A stretch of DNA of 64,000 nt from Burkholderia pyrrocinia. Lineage in GTDB: Bacteria > Pseudomonadota > Gammaproteobacteria > Burkholderiales > Burkholderiaceae. The stretch's first letter is position 1; every line of letters begins with the position of its first letter. Location of the stretch: contig NZ_CP070978.1 of the NCBI RefSeq assembly GCF_018417535.1, positions 930,001 through 994,000 of the forward strand. Direction: 5' to 3'. The position numbers and the translations under genes are program-made. Shown here piece after piece: positions 35,728-44,378 of this stretch. Below the pieces are notes generated by a model, which was given only the letters and a program-made list of their open reading frames with translations, searched no databases and was not told where the DNA came from.

Positions 35728-36849
35728 ATGCCCCGTCCCATCGTCGCCCACATCCGCCCCGACGCGATCCGCCACAACCTCGACTTCATCCGCCGCACCG
35801 CCGCGCAATCGCGCGTGTGGGCCGTGATCAAGGCCAATGCATACGGCCACGGCATCGAGCGGATCTACCCGGGCCTCGTGGCCGCCGACGGCATCGGGCT
35901 GCTCGATCTCGACGAAGCCGTGCGCGTACGCGAACTCGGCTGGGACAAGCCCGTGCTGCTGCTCGAAGGTATCTTCGAGCCGGCCGACGTCGAACTGGCC
36001 GATCGCCACCGGCTGACGGTGGCCGTGCACTGCAACGAGCAGCTCGACCTGCTGATCGCGGCGAAGCCGCAGCAGCCGATCGACATCCAGCTCAAGATGA
36101 ATTCCGGGATGAACCGGCTCGGCTACCGGCCGGCCGCGTTCCGCGCCGCGTGGGAACGCGCGGCAAGCGCACCGTCGATCGGCAGGATCACGCTGATGAT
36201 GCATTTCGCGAACGCGGACGAAGGCGAGGTCGACTGGCAGCTCGACCAGTTCGACGCGACCACGGCGGGGATTCCGGGCGAGCGCTCGGTATCGAATTCG
36301 GCAGCCGTGCTGTGGCATCCGCGCGCGCACCGCGACTGGGTGCGGCCCGGCACGATCCTGTACGGCGCATCGCCGACCGGTGCGTCGCGGCATATCGCCG
36401 ACACGCCGCTGATGGCCGCGATGACGCTGACGAGCAGGATCATCGGCGTGCAGACACTGTCGCCGGAAGAAACCGTCGGCTACGGCCGCCGCTTCACGGC
36501 CGACCGGGCGATGCGGATCGGCGTCGTCGCGTGCGGCTATGCGGACGGCTATCCGCGCCACGCGCCGACCGGCACGCCGATCGCGGTGGACGGCGTGATG
36601 ACGCGCGTCGTCGGCCGCGTGTCGATGGACATGCTGACCGTCGACCTGACGCCGTGCCCCGACGCGGGCATCGGCTCGAGCGTCGAGCTGTGGGGCGACC
36701 AGGTGAAGGTGGACGACGTCGCGCAAGCCAGCGGCACGATCGGCTACGAGCTGATGTGTGCGCTCGCGCGCCGCGTACCGGTCGTGATCGTGCCGCCCGG
36801 CGCGTCGACCGCTCAGCCGGCGCTGCGGACCGGGAGCTACGGGCGCTGA
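35728..36849 (+). CDS. alr: alanine racemase
   Basis: Alanine racemase interconverts L- and D-alanine with pyridoxal phosphate. The 373-residue length is normal. The Schiff-base Lys is in [12 protein letters not shown] near residue 34, and the second-domain Tyr in [11 protein letters not shown] near 250, with [12 protein letters not shown] and [29 protein letters not shown] carries the substrate-binding Arg/Met region. Being a single gene away from cell-wall genes, it may be the catabolic (DadX-like) or an extra copy; the sequence does not decide. Confidence 0.93.
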   Translation: MPRPIVAHIRPDAIRHNLDFIRRTAAQSRVWAVIKANAYGHGIERIYPGLVAADGIGLLDLDEAVRVRELGWDKPVLLLEGIFEPADVELADRHRLTVAVHCNEQLDLLIAAKPQQPIDIQLKMNSGMNRLGYRPAAFRAAWERAASAPSIGRITLMMHFANADEGEVDWQLDQFDATTAGIPGERSVSNSAAVLWHPRAHRDWVRPGTILYGASPTGASRHIADTPLMAAMTLTSRIIGVQTLSPEETVGYGRRFTADRAMRIGVVACGYADGYPRHAPTGTPIAVDGVMTRVVGRVSMDMLTVDLTPCPDAGIGSSVELWGDQVKVDDVAQASGTIGYELMCALARRVPVVIVPPGASTAQPALRTGSYGR

Positions 36850-37009
36850 CCGGGGTCGATGCGGCGACGTGCTACCGCGTCGCCACACATGCCGCTTCAT
36901 TTGCGGGCCGCGGCGCCCGTTTGCATTCCGGCGGACAGGAAACCCGAGCTGGCGAAAACGCGTGAGTTGCCGCCCTTTCGCTCCGCTCGACGCATACGTC
37001 CGGCGCGCC

Positions 37010-37804
37010 CTACGAACGCCACGTCGGCTTCCGCTTCTCGAGGAACGCGTCGATCCCTTCGCCCGCATCCTCTTCCATCATGTTGCGCGCCATCACGTCG
37101 CCCGCATACGCATACGCTTCGTCGAGCGGCAACTCGCGCTGGCGGTAGAACATCTGCTTGCCGTAGCGCACCGCGGCCGGGCTCTTCGCGACGATCTCCT
37201 CGACCTTGCGCGCGACGGCCGCGTCGAGCGCGTCCTCCGGCACGGCCTCGTTGACGAGCCCCCACGCGGCGGCCGTCGGCGCATCGACGAAGCGCCCGGT
37301 CACGAGCATGTCGAACGCGCGCTTCACCGCGACGTTGCGGCTCAATGCGACGGCCGGTGTCGAACAGAACAGCCCGACGTTGATGCCCGATACCGCGAAA
37401 CGCGCGGTATCGGCCGCGATGGCGAGGTCGCACGCGGCGACGAGCTGGCAGCCGGCCGCCGTCGCGATGCCGTGCACGCGCGCGATCACCGGCACCGGCA
37501 ATGCGCGCATCGCGAGCATCACGCGGCTGCACTGCGCGAACAGCGAGCGGTAGTAGTCGAGTTCCGGCTTGCCGCGCATCTGCCGCAGGTCGTGGCCCGC
37601 GCAGAACGCGTTGCCTTGCGCGGCCAGCACGACGCAGCGCACGTGCGGATCAGCCGCCAGCGCACCGAACGCGTCGTGCAGGCTCGCGAGCATCGCTTCG
37701 GACAACGCGTTGAACTGCTGCGGCCGGTTCAGCCGCAGCGTGACGACGCCGTCGCGCACCTCGCGCAACAGGATCGGCTCGGCAGTCTCTTGATCGGGTT
37801 CCAT
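37010..37804 (-). CDS. enoyl-CoA hydratase/isomerase family protein
   Basis: The 264-residue protein has the crotonase fold: RLNRPQQFNALSEAML, NAFCAGHDLRQM (oxyanion hole and CoA-binding loop), ARVHGIATAAGCQLVAACD and INVGLFCSTPAVALSR. The second catalytic Glu of classical hydratases is replaced in this region (GLFCSTPAVAL), so it may be an isomerase or another crotonase activity. The ATG at 37804 gives a normal length. The gene is isolated, convergent with alr. Confidence 0.87.
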   Translation of the reverse strand: MEPDQETAEPILLREVRDGVVTLRLNRPQQFNALSEAMLASLHDAFGALAADPHVRCVVLAAQGNAFCAGHDLRQMRGKPELDYYRSLFAQCSRVMLAMRALPVPVIARVHGIATAAGCQLVAACDLAIAADTARFAVSGINVGLFCSTPAVALSRNVAVKRAFDMLVTGRFVDAPTAAAWGLVNEAVPEDALDAAVARKVEEIVAKSPAAVRYGKQMFYRQRELPLDEAYAYAGDVMARNMMEEDAGEGIDAFLEKRKPTWRS

Positions 37805-37990
37805 GATGTTCCGCTCGACGGGTTTCGGCAGGATTCGATGCGGCACGAACGGGCGGCGATGGCGCACGCGCGTTCGCGGCATACCGATGAAATGGTCCTC
37901 CACATTCCGCGCGGCGTCCAGTCGAGCGGACGCATGGCATGCACGGTGCCGCGTGCCACCGTGCCACCGCGCGACCGGGCGATTCGCGCG

Positions 37991-39412
37991 TCAGCGCCGC
38001 CGGCGCGCAGTCTTCGCCGTGCCTGCCGTCCGCGCGGCAAGGGCAGCCGTCGCAAACGCGACGCAACCGACCGCCGCGACCGCCCACAGCGCGGCGGTCG
38101 GATTCGGCAACAGTATCGTCGCGGCGCTGGCGATGGCCACGCCGAACAGGCTTCCTGCCTGTCTCGCCGCATTGAGGAACCCCGACGCCACCCCTGCCGC
38201 GTCGGCGGGCACCTGTTCGAGTACGGTCGCGATCATCGGCGCCACGGACAGCGCGGTCCCGGTGCCGAATGCGGCCATCGCCGCCCAGGCCACGGGCCAG
38301 GGCGCACTCAGCGTAAGTGCGGCCGCGAGTGCCGGAACGGCCAGCGCCGCCATCCCGAGACCGTTCGCCATCAGCCGGACCGGGTGCACGCGGCCCTGCA
38401 ATTTTCCGGACAACACGTTGCCGAGCGACAAACTCAGCGCGAACGGCAACAGCGTCAGCCCCGTCTGCCGCGCACTCATGCCGAAGCGCCCGTGCAGGTA
38501 CAGGCTCAGGACGAACAGCAAGCCGAAGTAGCCGACATAGACAAGGCTGCCCATCAGGTTCATCGCGACGAAGGTGCGATTGCGAAACCACGCCAGCGGA
38601 ACCATCGGATCGCGCGCACGCCGCTCGATGACGATCAGCGCGCCGGCAGCGAGCCCGGCGACCAGAAGCGCACACCGGACTTCCGCCGCACCCGGGCCGA
38701 GCGTGGGCAATTCGATCACGGCAAAGCACAGCGCGCCGAGCGCCATCGCAGCGACGCACTGGCCGGCCCAATCGAAGTGGCGCGCATGCCGCGCGACCGA
38801 CGCCCGAACGAGCATCGCTGCTCCTGCAAAGGCGACCGCGCCGGTCGGCACGTTGATCAGGAACGCGCTGCGCCAGCCGAAATCGTCCACGAGGATGCCG
38901 CCCAGCACCGGCCCCACGGCCACCGCAACCGACGCGATGCCCGCCCATACCGCAATCGCCCGCGCCCGCTCGGCAGGCACGTCGAAGGTGCTGCGCACGA
39001 CCGCGAGAGACGCGGGTAAAAAGAGCGCGGCACCCATGCCCTGCACGAATCGCGCGGCCACGAGGATCGCCACGGAAGGCGCGAAGCCGCATCCCGCCGA
39101 TGCAGCGACGAACAGCGCCAGTCCCGCGAGGTAGACGTGCTTGGCGCCGAACCGGTCGGACAGCGTGCCGCCCGCGAGAATCAGCGCGGCGAAGCTGAGC
39201 GTGTACGCGTCGACGATCCACGCGAGCTCCGCGACCGTCGCGCCGAGACTCGCGCGCATCGCGGGCAGCGCAACGTTGACGATCGTCGTATCGAGTACCG
39301 CCATGAACATTCCGATCGCGACCAGCGCAAGCGTGAAGCGGCGTTCGCGGGCCGTCGGGCGGCACGCTGCCGGCAGCGATACGGGAACGGAAACAGGATT
39401 GCAATCGGGCAT
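37991..39412 (-). CDS. MFS drug exporter, DHA2 (EmrB/QacA) type
   Basis: The 473-residue protein has about 12-14 membrane helices. It shows motif D1 LDTTIVNVALPAM, motif A GTLSDRFGAKHVYL and the antiporter motif C VAVGPVLGGILVDDFGWRSAF, as expected for proton-driven drug export. The ATG at 39412 follows GGAGG. A LysR gene is divergent across 114 bases with a strong inverted repeat, so expression is probably inducible by the exported compound. Confidence 0.92.
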   Translation of the reverse strand: MPDCNPVSVPVSLPAACRPTARERRFTLALVAIGMFMAVLDTTIVNVALPAMRASLGATVAELAWIVDAYTLSFAALILAGGTLSDRFGAKHVYLAGLALFVAASAGCGFAPSVAILVAARFVQGMGAALFLPASLAVVRSTFDVPAERARAIAVWAGIASVAVAVGPVLGGILVDDFGWRSAFLINVPTGAVAFAGAAMLVRASVARHARHFDWAGQCVAAMALGALCFAVIELPTLGPGAAEVRCALLVAGLAAGALIVIERRARDPMVPLAWFRNRTFVAMNLMGSLVYVGYFGLLFVLSLYLHGRFGMSARQTGLTLLPFALSLSLGNVLSGKLQGRVHPVRLMANGLGMAALAVPALAAALTLSAPWPVAWAAMAAFGTGTALSVAPMIATVLEQVPADAAGVASGFLNAARQAGSLFGVAIASAATILLPNPTAALWAVAAVGCVAFATAALAARTAGTAKTARRRR

Positions 39413-39485
39413 GAAACCTCCGGGCAGATTTCCGGAGTCTAGGAACTGCACGCGATGCAGAAAAGTGGTAATTTCGCATTTTCCT

Positions 39486-39501
39486 GATGCAGATATGCAT
39501 C
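39486..39501. promoter_or_regulatory. inverted repeat between MFS and LysR genes
   Basis: GATGCA and TGCATC are perfect arms around GATA; a further GATGCA half-site lies upstream at about 39453. The placement between the divergent LysR and exporter genes fits an operator for both. Confidence 0.42.
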
Positions 39502-39526
39502 ACCACTCCCCGTCGCCACCTGCCCG

Positions 39527-40426
39527 ATGACACTGCCGACCCGCATGAACTGGGACAACGCCCGCTTCTTCCTGGCCCTCGCGCGTACCGGCACGCTTCG
39601 CGGCGCCGCGGCACAACTGAACGTCGATCAGGCGACGGTAGGGCGTCGGATCGCCGCGCTCGAAGACGAACTCTCGGCCCGCCTGTTTCTCCGAACACCG
39701 GCCCTCTATGTGCTGACGACTGCCGGCGAAGCGCTGCTCGAACCCGCCGAAACGATGGAACGGGCGTCGCTCACCATCGAGCGACGCGTGATGGGGCTCG
39801 ACGAGCAGCTTGCCGGATCCGTGCGCATCGCCACGACCGACTCGCTCGGCAAGCGTTTCGTGATTCCGGCCATCGCCAACCTGCGGCGCCGGCACGCGGG
39901 AATCGACGTCGCATGCGTGACGTCCGCGGAAATCGCCAATCTCACGCGTCGCGAAGCGGATCTCGCGATTCGCACGTTGCGGCCGGAATCGCCGGACCTG
40001 ATCGTCCGGCGGCTCGGGCATCTCGAAACCGGCATCTACGCATCGCGCCGTTATCTGGCCGAACGCGGCGAACCGACGCCGGGCCATGCGTTCGAAGGAC
40101 ACGATCTCGTGATGTACCAGCAGCCGGTGATGCCGACGATGTGGGATGCGCTGTGCGGCGAACCGACGTCGCGCGGCCGCGTGATGTTCCAGACATCGTC
40201 GACGATGATGCTGGTCGAGGCCGCGCTTGCGGGGCTCGGCATCGCGGAGCTGCCGTGCTTCCGCGCCGAAGCCGAGCCGGAACTGGTACGCCTCATGCCT
40301 CGACGATGCAATCATTTCGACGTGTGGCTCGTCGCGCATGCCGATCTCTACAAGACCGCACGCGTGCAAGCCGTGATCGAGGCCGTCGTCGACGAATTCT
40401 CGTCCGCCGCGCCCTCGGGCCGGTAA
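39527..40426 (+). CDS. LysR family regulator
   Basis: The 299-residue protein opens MNWDNARFFLALARTGTLRG, a subgroup whose members often control adjacent exporters or oxidoreductases, with helix-turn-helix QATVGRRIAALEDEL. It is divergent from the MFS exporter and probably its regulator. A second in-frame ATG 18 bases downstream (39545) would give the more usual N terminus; neither start has a clear ribosome site. Confidence 0.9.
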   Translation: MTLPTRMNWDNARFFLALARTGTLRGAAAQLNVDQATVGRRIAALEDELSARLFLRTPALYVLTTAGEALLEPAETMERASLTIERRVMGLDEQLAGSVRIATTDSLGKRFVIPAIANLRRRHAGIDVACVTSAEIANLTRREADLAIRTLRPESPDLIVRRLGHLETGIYASRRYLAERGEPTPGHAFEGHDLVMYQQPVMPTMWDALCGEPTSRGRVMFQTSSTMMLVEAALAGLGIAELPCFRAEAEPELVRLMPRRCNHFDVWLVAHADLYKTARVQAVIEAVVDEFSSAAPSGR

Positions 40427-40442
40427 CGAACGGGCTACCGAT

Positions 40443-40901
40443 TCAGCGCGCTACCGGGTTCCGCACGCTGCGCCATGCGCGCACGCCCGACCACAGGTGC
40501 CCGACGCCGGCGACGAAAAAGACGGCGCCCATGATGCCGAAGGTCACCACGCTGCCCCAGATCGCGCCGAACGTATTCATCCGCGCGGTCATCGCGGGCG
40601 CCTCCGGTGCGTAGCGCACCTCGACCGCCGCGCCGTCCTGCACGCTGACGTCGCCGCCCTGCGGGTATTCGACATGCTCGCCCGCGAGCGTCGTGAACGC
40701 GATCTCCGGATGATGCGGGCCTGCGTTCAGCTTGACGACGCGGCCCGGCACGACGACCGACGTCCGCAGGAATTCGCGCGTCGATTGCGCGTACATGACG
40801 ACGCCGATCAGCATGCACGTGCCCACCACGGTGAACACCACGCCCTTCGCGATCAGCATCTCCGTGTGCTGCGCGGCCGCGCGGGCGGATTCGGGCGCCA
40901 T
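40443..40901 (-). CDS. DUF3592-type small membrane protein
   Basis: The 152-residue protein has a membrane helix at each end (about residues 20-40, GVVFTVVGTCMLIGVVMYAQ, and 112-132, GSVVTFGIMGAVFFVAGVGHL). The loop between them contains PGRVVKLNAGPHHPEIAFTTLAGEHVEYPQGG and VEVRYAPEAP, the pattern of DUF3592. Function is unknown. It overlaps neither neighbour but follows the lipoprotein gene by 10 bases, so the two are likely co-transcribed. Confidence 0.78.
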   Translation of the reverse strand: MAPESARAAAQHTEMLIAKGVVFTVVGTCMLIGVVMYAQSTREFLRTSVVVPGRVVKLNAGPHHPEIAFTTLAGEHVEYPQGGDVSVQDGAAVEVRYAPEAPAMTARMNTFGAIWGSVVTFGIMGAVFFVAGVGHLWSGVRAWRSVRNPVAR

Positions 40902-40911
40902 CTCGCCAGCC

Positions 40912-41496
40912 CTACGGGCGTGACTGATAGAACGACACGTCGATCGTCGACTGTGTCTTGCAGCGGTACATCACGCCGCGCCCCGTTTCGTCGGTTACCC
41001 CTTCGTACGGGCCGTTGCAGCCCGTGACCTTGTAAGCCGCGAACGGGATGCGCTTGCCGTCCGTCGGCCGGACCAGCACCGGAATACGCCCGGTCGGGCC
41101 GTCGCCGACCATGCGGACGAGCACCATGCGCGCCGTGTCGATCGGCGCGGCGGAACGCACGTAGGCCGTGCGCCCTTGCGCATCGGTTACGCCTTCGAAT
41201 TCGATTTCCTTGTTGTCATGGGCCGCGCTCGTGTAAAGCGCGAACGCATAGCGCGTATTCGGCAGCACCTGTTTCGTCGCGGGATCGTGCAGCACGAAAT
41301 AGCAGCCGTTGGGACCCTTCCCGGCCGACGCCAGCCCGTCGGCCTGCGTGCGGTTGCACGTGTACGACGAACCGCTGTCGGCGGCGGCTTGCTGTCTAGC
41401 CTGCTGCCCGGTGCTTGCGCATCCGACCATCAGCGCGGCCACCAGCGCCACGCATGCGCCGCGCGCGAGCGCCGTCTGATCGATTTTGATTTTCAT
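40912..41496 (-). CDS. lipoprotein of unknown function
   Basis: The 194-residue product has a lipoprotein signal with lipobox LMVGC, lipidated at Cys26. The mature part has two similar blocks (ATKQVLPNTRYAFALY... and DGKRIPFAAYKVTGCNGPYEG...) each followed by a V/GVTDxxGR motif (GVTDAQGRTAYVRS; GVTDETGRGVMYRC), typical of small beta-sandwich repeat domains in surface proteins. It may form an outer-membrane complex with the neighbouring DUF3592 protein. Confidence 0.75.
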   Translation of the reverse strand: MKIKIDQTALARGACVALVAALMVGCASTGQQARQQAAADSGSSYTCNRTQADGLASAGKGPNGCYFVLHDPATKQVLPNTRYAFALYTSAAHDNKEIEFEGVTDAQGRTAYVRSAAPIDTARMVLVRMVGDGPTGRIPVLVRPTDGKRIPFAAYKVTGCNGPYEGVTDETGRGVMYRCKTQSTIDVSFYQSRP

Positions 41497-41674
41497 TGGA
41501 ATTTCCGTTCCTGATTGTCATGGATGCCGGGCGTGATGCGCATGACGCGCAGGCACGCCGCCCTCGGCATCCGGCAGGATACGGACATCTCGGTGCGCTG
41601 TAAATTGCGCGCGCTACCCGAACCGCAGCGTTGAACGCGGGACCGGTATCGGGCCCGCTCCAGCTCGATGCGCG

Positions 41675-42040
41675 TCAGCCCGCGAGCTTCTTCAGCGCGT
41701 CCAGCACCGCGTCGCCCTTGAACGGCTTCACGATCCAGCCCTTCACGCCGGCCGCCTTGCCGCGCTCCTTCATCGCCGGGCTGCTTTCGGTCGTCAGCAT
41801 CACGACGTTGACCGCCGTGTTCGCCAGTTCGCCGCGGATCTTCTCGACCATCGTCAAGCCGTCCATGTTCGGCATGTTCACGTCGCTGATCACGAGGCGC
41901 ACGCCGGGCGTCGCCTTGAGCTTCGCGAGCCCGTCCTTGCCGTCGACGGCCGTCGCGACGTCGAGCCCGTGATTGCGCAGGAAGCCCGCGACCTCGTCGC
42001 GCACCGTGCCCGAATCGTCGACCACCAGAATCCTTGCCAT
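41675..42040 (-). CDS. CheY-like single-domain response regulator
   Basis: The 121-residue receiver has all active-site parts: the acidic pair in LVVDDSG, phospho-acceptor Asp in LVISDVNMPNMDG, Thr in MLTTESS and Lys in IVKPFKG. It has no output domain, so it acts by protein binding like CheY. It is the last gene of a five-gene chemosensory-type operon and is the natural phosphate acceptor for the kinase encoded by its first gene and substrate for the two CheX-type phosphatases. The ATG at 42040 was chosen as the normal CheY start. Confidence 0.93.
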   Translation of the reverse strand: MARILVVDDSGTVRDEVAGFLRNHGLDVATAVDGKDGLAKLKATPGVRLVISDVNMPNMDGLTMVEKIRGELANTAVNVVMLTTESSPAMKERGKAAGVKGWIVKPFKGDAVLDALKKLAG

Positions 42041-42076
42041 GTCGTATTCCCCTTTCCTTGTTGCTGACTTCAACAT

Positions 42077-43036
42077 TCAAAACAGTTCGAGTTCACCCGA
42101 TTCGACCATCGGCCCCACGTCCTGCACCGATTCGCGGAAATCCTCCGGCGACCAGCTCAGGCTGAACACGAAACGCTGGTCGAGACAGACGGACCGCCCC
42201 GACGCGGGATCGGTCATCCGGTACTTGAAGCAGAGCTGCGGACAGTCGCCGCCGAACGAGATGAACTTCTGCTTGTGATTGACGACGAGCGGCACCTGCA
42301 CCGGATGGCGCGCCAGCGCCTCGGCGTCGCCGAGATAGCGGTTCTTGAACGCCCCCCACACGAGGTTGGTCAGCTCGCCGAGCACGCTGTTCACGTCGCG
42401 GAAATCCGGCGCACGGCCGTCGTCGCGCGTGCCGCCGATCATGTCGAGCAGCGGCTGCTCGCGCGTCTGCAGCAGCATGTAGCCGCGGCACCACGCGCTT
42501 TCGAGCGCGATCAGGCTGAACACTTCGCCGAAGATGATCTGGTCGCGGACGATGCACGGCGTGTCGTGCTCGATCGTCATGCCCGGGAACAGGCTGTCGA
42601 TGCGCGCCTCGGTAATCTCCGAGATGCCGCGCACGAGCGCGTTCGGGTAGTCGCGGCCGAACAGGTATTCGTCGATCGCTTGCTTGAGCGGCGTCATGTC
42701 GTCCGCGACGTAGGCCGCGCACGCCACCCGCGCAAGCGCGTCGGGCAACCCGTCGCGCGACGCGAGCGACTCGCGGCGCAGGATGATCGGCAGCTCGGGC
42801 CGCAGCGCATCGATCTGCGTCGCGATGATCGCGCTTTCGGCCGGCGAGCCGCCGTAATCCTCGGCGAGCAGGATCGCGCCGAGATCGATGTTCGAGCGCA
42901 GCACCTTCAGCAGCCGGCTGCGCCGCACGGTCAGGCAGACCAGGTTGTGCTCGTCGCAGAAACGCTTGATCGCATCGGCGTGCGCGCGGCTGTCGTCGAG
43001 CACGAGCACCTTGCTGACGGGTTGGTCTTCGGTCAT
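42077..43036 (-). CDS. degenerate receiver plus CheX-type phosphatase fusion
   Basis: The 319-residue protein starts with a receiver-like domain (KVLVLDDSRAHADAIKRF, about residues 8-120). Its phospho-acceptor place reads ILLAEDY rather than the usual Asp turn, and the later Thr and Lys are replaced (PIILRRES, AAYVADDM), so it is probably a pseudo-receiver. The C-terminal part is CheX/CheC-like with the phosphatase motif ExxN in LGELTNLVWGAFKNRY. The chain ends ESGELELF, the same tail as its upstream neighbour. It is the fourth gene of the operon, 22 bases after the CheX gene. Confidence 0.82.
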   Translation of the reverse strand: MTEDQPVSKVLVLDDSRAHADAIKRFCDEHNLVCLTVRRSRLLKVLRSNIDLGAILLAEDYGGSPAESAIIATQIDALRPELPIILRRESLASRDGLPDALARVACAAYVADDMTPLKQAIDEYLFGRDYPNALVRGISEITEARIDSLFPGMTIEHDTPCIVRDQIIFGEVFSLIALESAWCRGYMLLQTREQPLLDMIGGTRDDGRAPDFRDVNSVLGELTNLVWGAFKNRYLGDAEALARHPVQVPLVVNHKQKFISFGGDCPQLCFKYRMTDPASGRSVCLDQRFVFSLSWSPEDFRESVQDVGPMVESGELELF

Positions 43037-43058
43037 GCCAAGGGTTCCTAATGGTCGG

Positions 43059-43631
43059 TCAGAAAAGTTCGAGCTCGCCGCCGGTGTCCACCGCGGCCGT
43101 TTCCGGCACATGGAAATCGACCCGCGCGTTCGCGCACACGCACAGCGTCGCGCCGACCCGCACGTCGCCGTCGAGCGTCAGGTCGTATGCGGCCACGTGA
43201 TCGGGCGCGAGCGCGGGCAGGTAGTCGATGCTCGCGCCGCTCAGCAGGTAAGGCGTCGACATCCCGAGATCGGGAAACGGCGCGGTCAGCGCCTGGTTGA
43301 TCGCGCCGCAGCACAGGTTCGCGACTTCCATGAACGCCTCGGGCAGCGGCCGCTGGCTGCCCGTGCCCGCCGTCGCACCGGCGAAATGGCGGCGCGTCGC
43401 ATCGTCGTCGCTGAAGCGCAGCGCGAGCAGCAGGCGGAAATGCAGTGCCGAGATCGTCAGCACCGCGACGTGCTCGGGCACCTTCGGTTTCGATCGCGAC
43501 TTCGCGTGCGCGTGATCGTGCGCATCGCCGGCCGACGGCCGGATGTCGCACGCGCCGCCGGACGCGAGCCGCGTGCGCGCCGCATCGAAAAAGATCCGCT
43601 CGAAGCCGGCCTTCGCCTGCGCGCTGATCAC
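43059..43631 (-). CDS. CheX-type CheY-phosphatase
   Basis: The 190-residue protein has the CheX fold with the conserved ExxN phosphatase pair in EAFMEVANLCCGAINQAL. Such enzymes remove phosphate from CheY-P. A His/Lys-rich insertion (DAHDHAHAKSRSKPK) lies near residue 40. It ends TGGELELF, nearly the same last six residues as the next protein, suggesting a common docking peptide. The GTG start overlaps the stop of the preceding MCP-like gene (GTGA), so the two are translationally coupled. Confidence 0.82.
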   Translation of the reverse strand: MISAQAKAGFERIFFDAARTRLASGGACDIRPSAGDAHDHAHAKSRSKPKVPEHVAVLTISALHFRLLLALRFSDDDATRRHFAGATAGTGSQRPLPEAFMEVANLCCGAINQALTAPFPDLGMSTPYLLSGASIDYLPALAPDHVAAYDLTLDGDVRVGATLCVCANARVDFHVPETAAVDTGGELELF

Positions 43632-44374
43632 GCCGCCTCTCCTTCGATCCGTGTGTGCAGTTGCCCGGCCAGCGTCTCGACGGTCGCAAGCGCGGCCGTG
43701 ATCATCTTGCCGCCGGCCTGGATGTCCTGAAACGTCGCGGCCGTCACGAGATCGTTGCGGTTCAGGCTGTCGCGATAGCTGTTCGACAGTTGCTGCGAAC
43801 GCGCGGCCAGCCCGCGCACCTCGCTCGCGACGATCGAGAAACCGCGCCCGGCCGTGCCCGCACGTGCCGCCTCGATCGACGCGTTCAGCGACACGATCGA
43901 CACATGCGCGACGATCGCCGACAGTTCCTGGTTCTTCGAGCGCATGTCCTGGTTCTGCGTGGTCAGCGAGATCATCTGCTCGTGCCAGCGCTCGAACGTG
44001 CCGGCGAGCCCGCGCAGGCGCGCGGCTTCGTCGGCGATCTTCATCGCATGCTGCGCGAGCGCGGCGCGGTCGGCCGACAGCGCCTGCAGCGCGTCGCGCT
44101 GCGTGCCGGTCGCTGACGCCTCGCGCGCCAGCGCATCCTCGAGCTGTGCCTCGCGTTGCGCCCATGCGTCCGCTGCTTCGGCATGTGCCGACGCCGCTTC
44201 TGCCGCCCTCGCGTCGGCCGCGTCGAGCGCGCTGCGCAACGCGTGCGCGTCGCGTTCCATCGCCGCGACGAGCCGCTTGCGCGTCACGCGAAACACGACC
44301 GCCGCCGCCACCGCGACGACGAAGCCGCCCGCCAGCGCGGCGGCGATCTGGGTCATCCACGCCTGCTCGATCAC
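43628..44374 (-). CDS. short methyl-accepting chemotaxis-like protein with a signalling hairpin
   Basis: The 248-residue protein has one N-terminal membrane helix (about residues 9-27, AALAGGFVVAVAAAVVFRV), a long Ala-rich coiled coil and an MCP-type hairpin: VSIVSLNASIEAARAGTAGRGFSIVASEVRGLAARS. It has no periplasmic ligand domain or HAMP domain. The hairpin tip differs from the standard CheW-binding sequence QTNLLALNAAIEAARAGE. I chose a GTG at 44374, with GGAG six bases upstream, just after the kinase stop. It probably joins the kinase of the same operon rather than the flagellar CheA array. Confidence 0.8.
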   Translation of the reverse strand: MIEQAWMTQIAAALAGGFVVAVAAAVVFRVTRKRLVAAMERDAHALRSALDAADARAAEAASAHAEAADAWAQREAQLEDALAREASATGTQRDALQALSADRAALAQHAMKIADEAARLRGLAGTFERWHEQMISLTTQNQDMRSKNQELSAIVAHVSIVSLNASIEAARAGTAGRGFSIVASEVRGLAARSQQLSNSYRDSLNRNDLVTAATFQDIQAGGKMITAALATVETLAGQLHTRIEGEAA

Positions 44375-44378
44375 GCCG

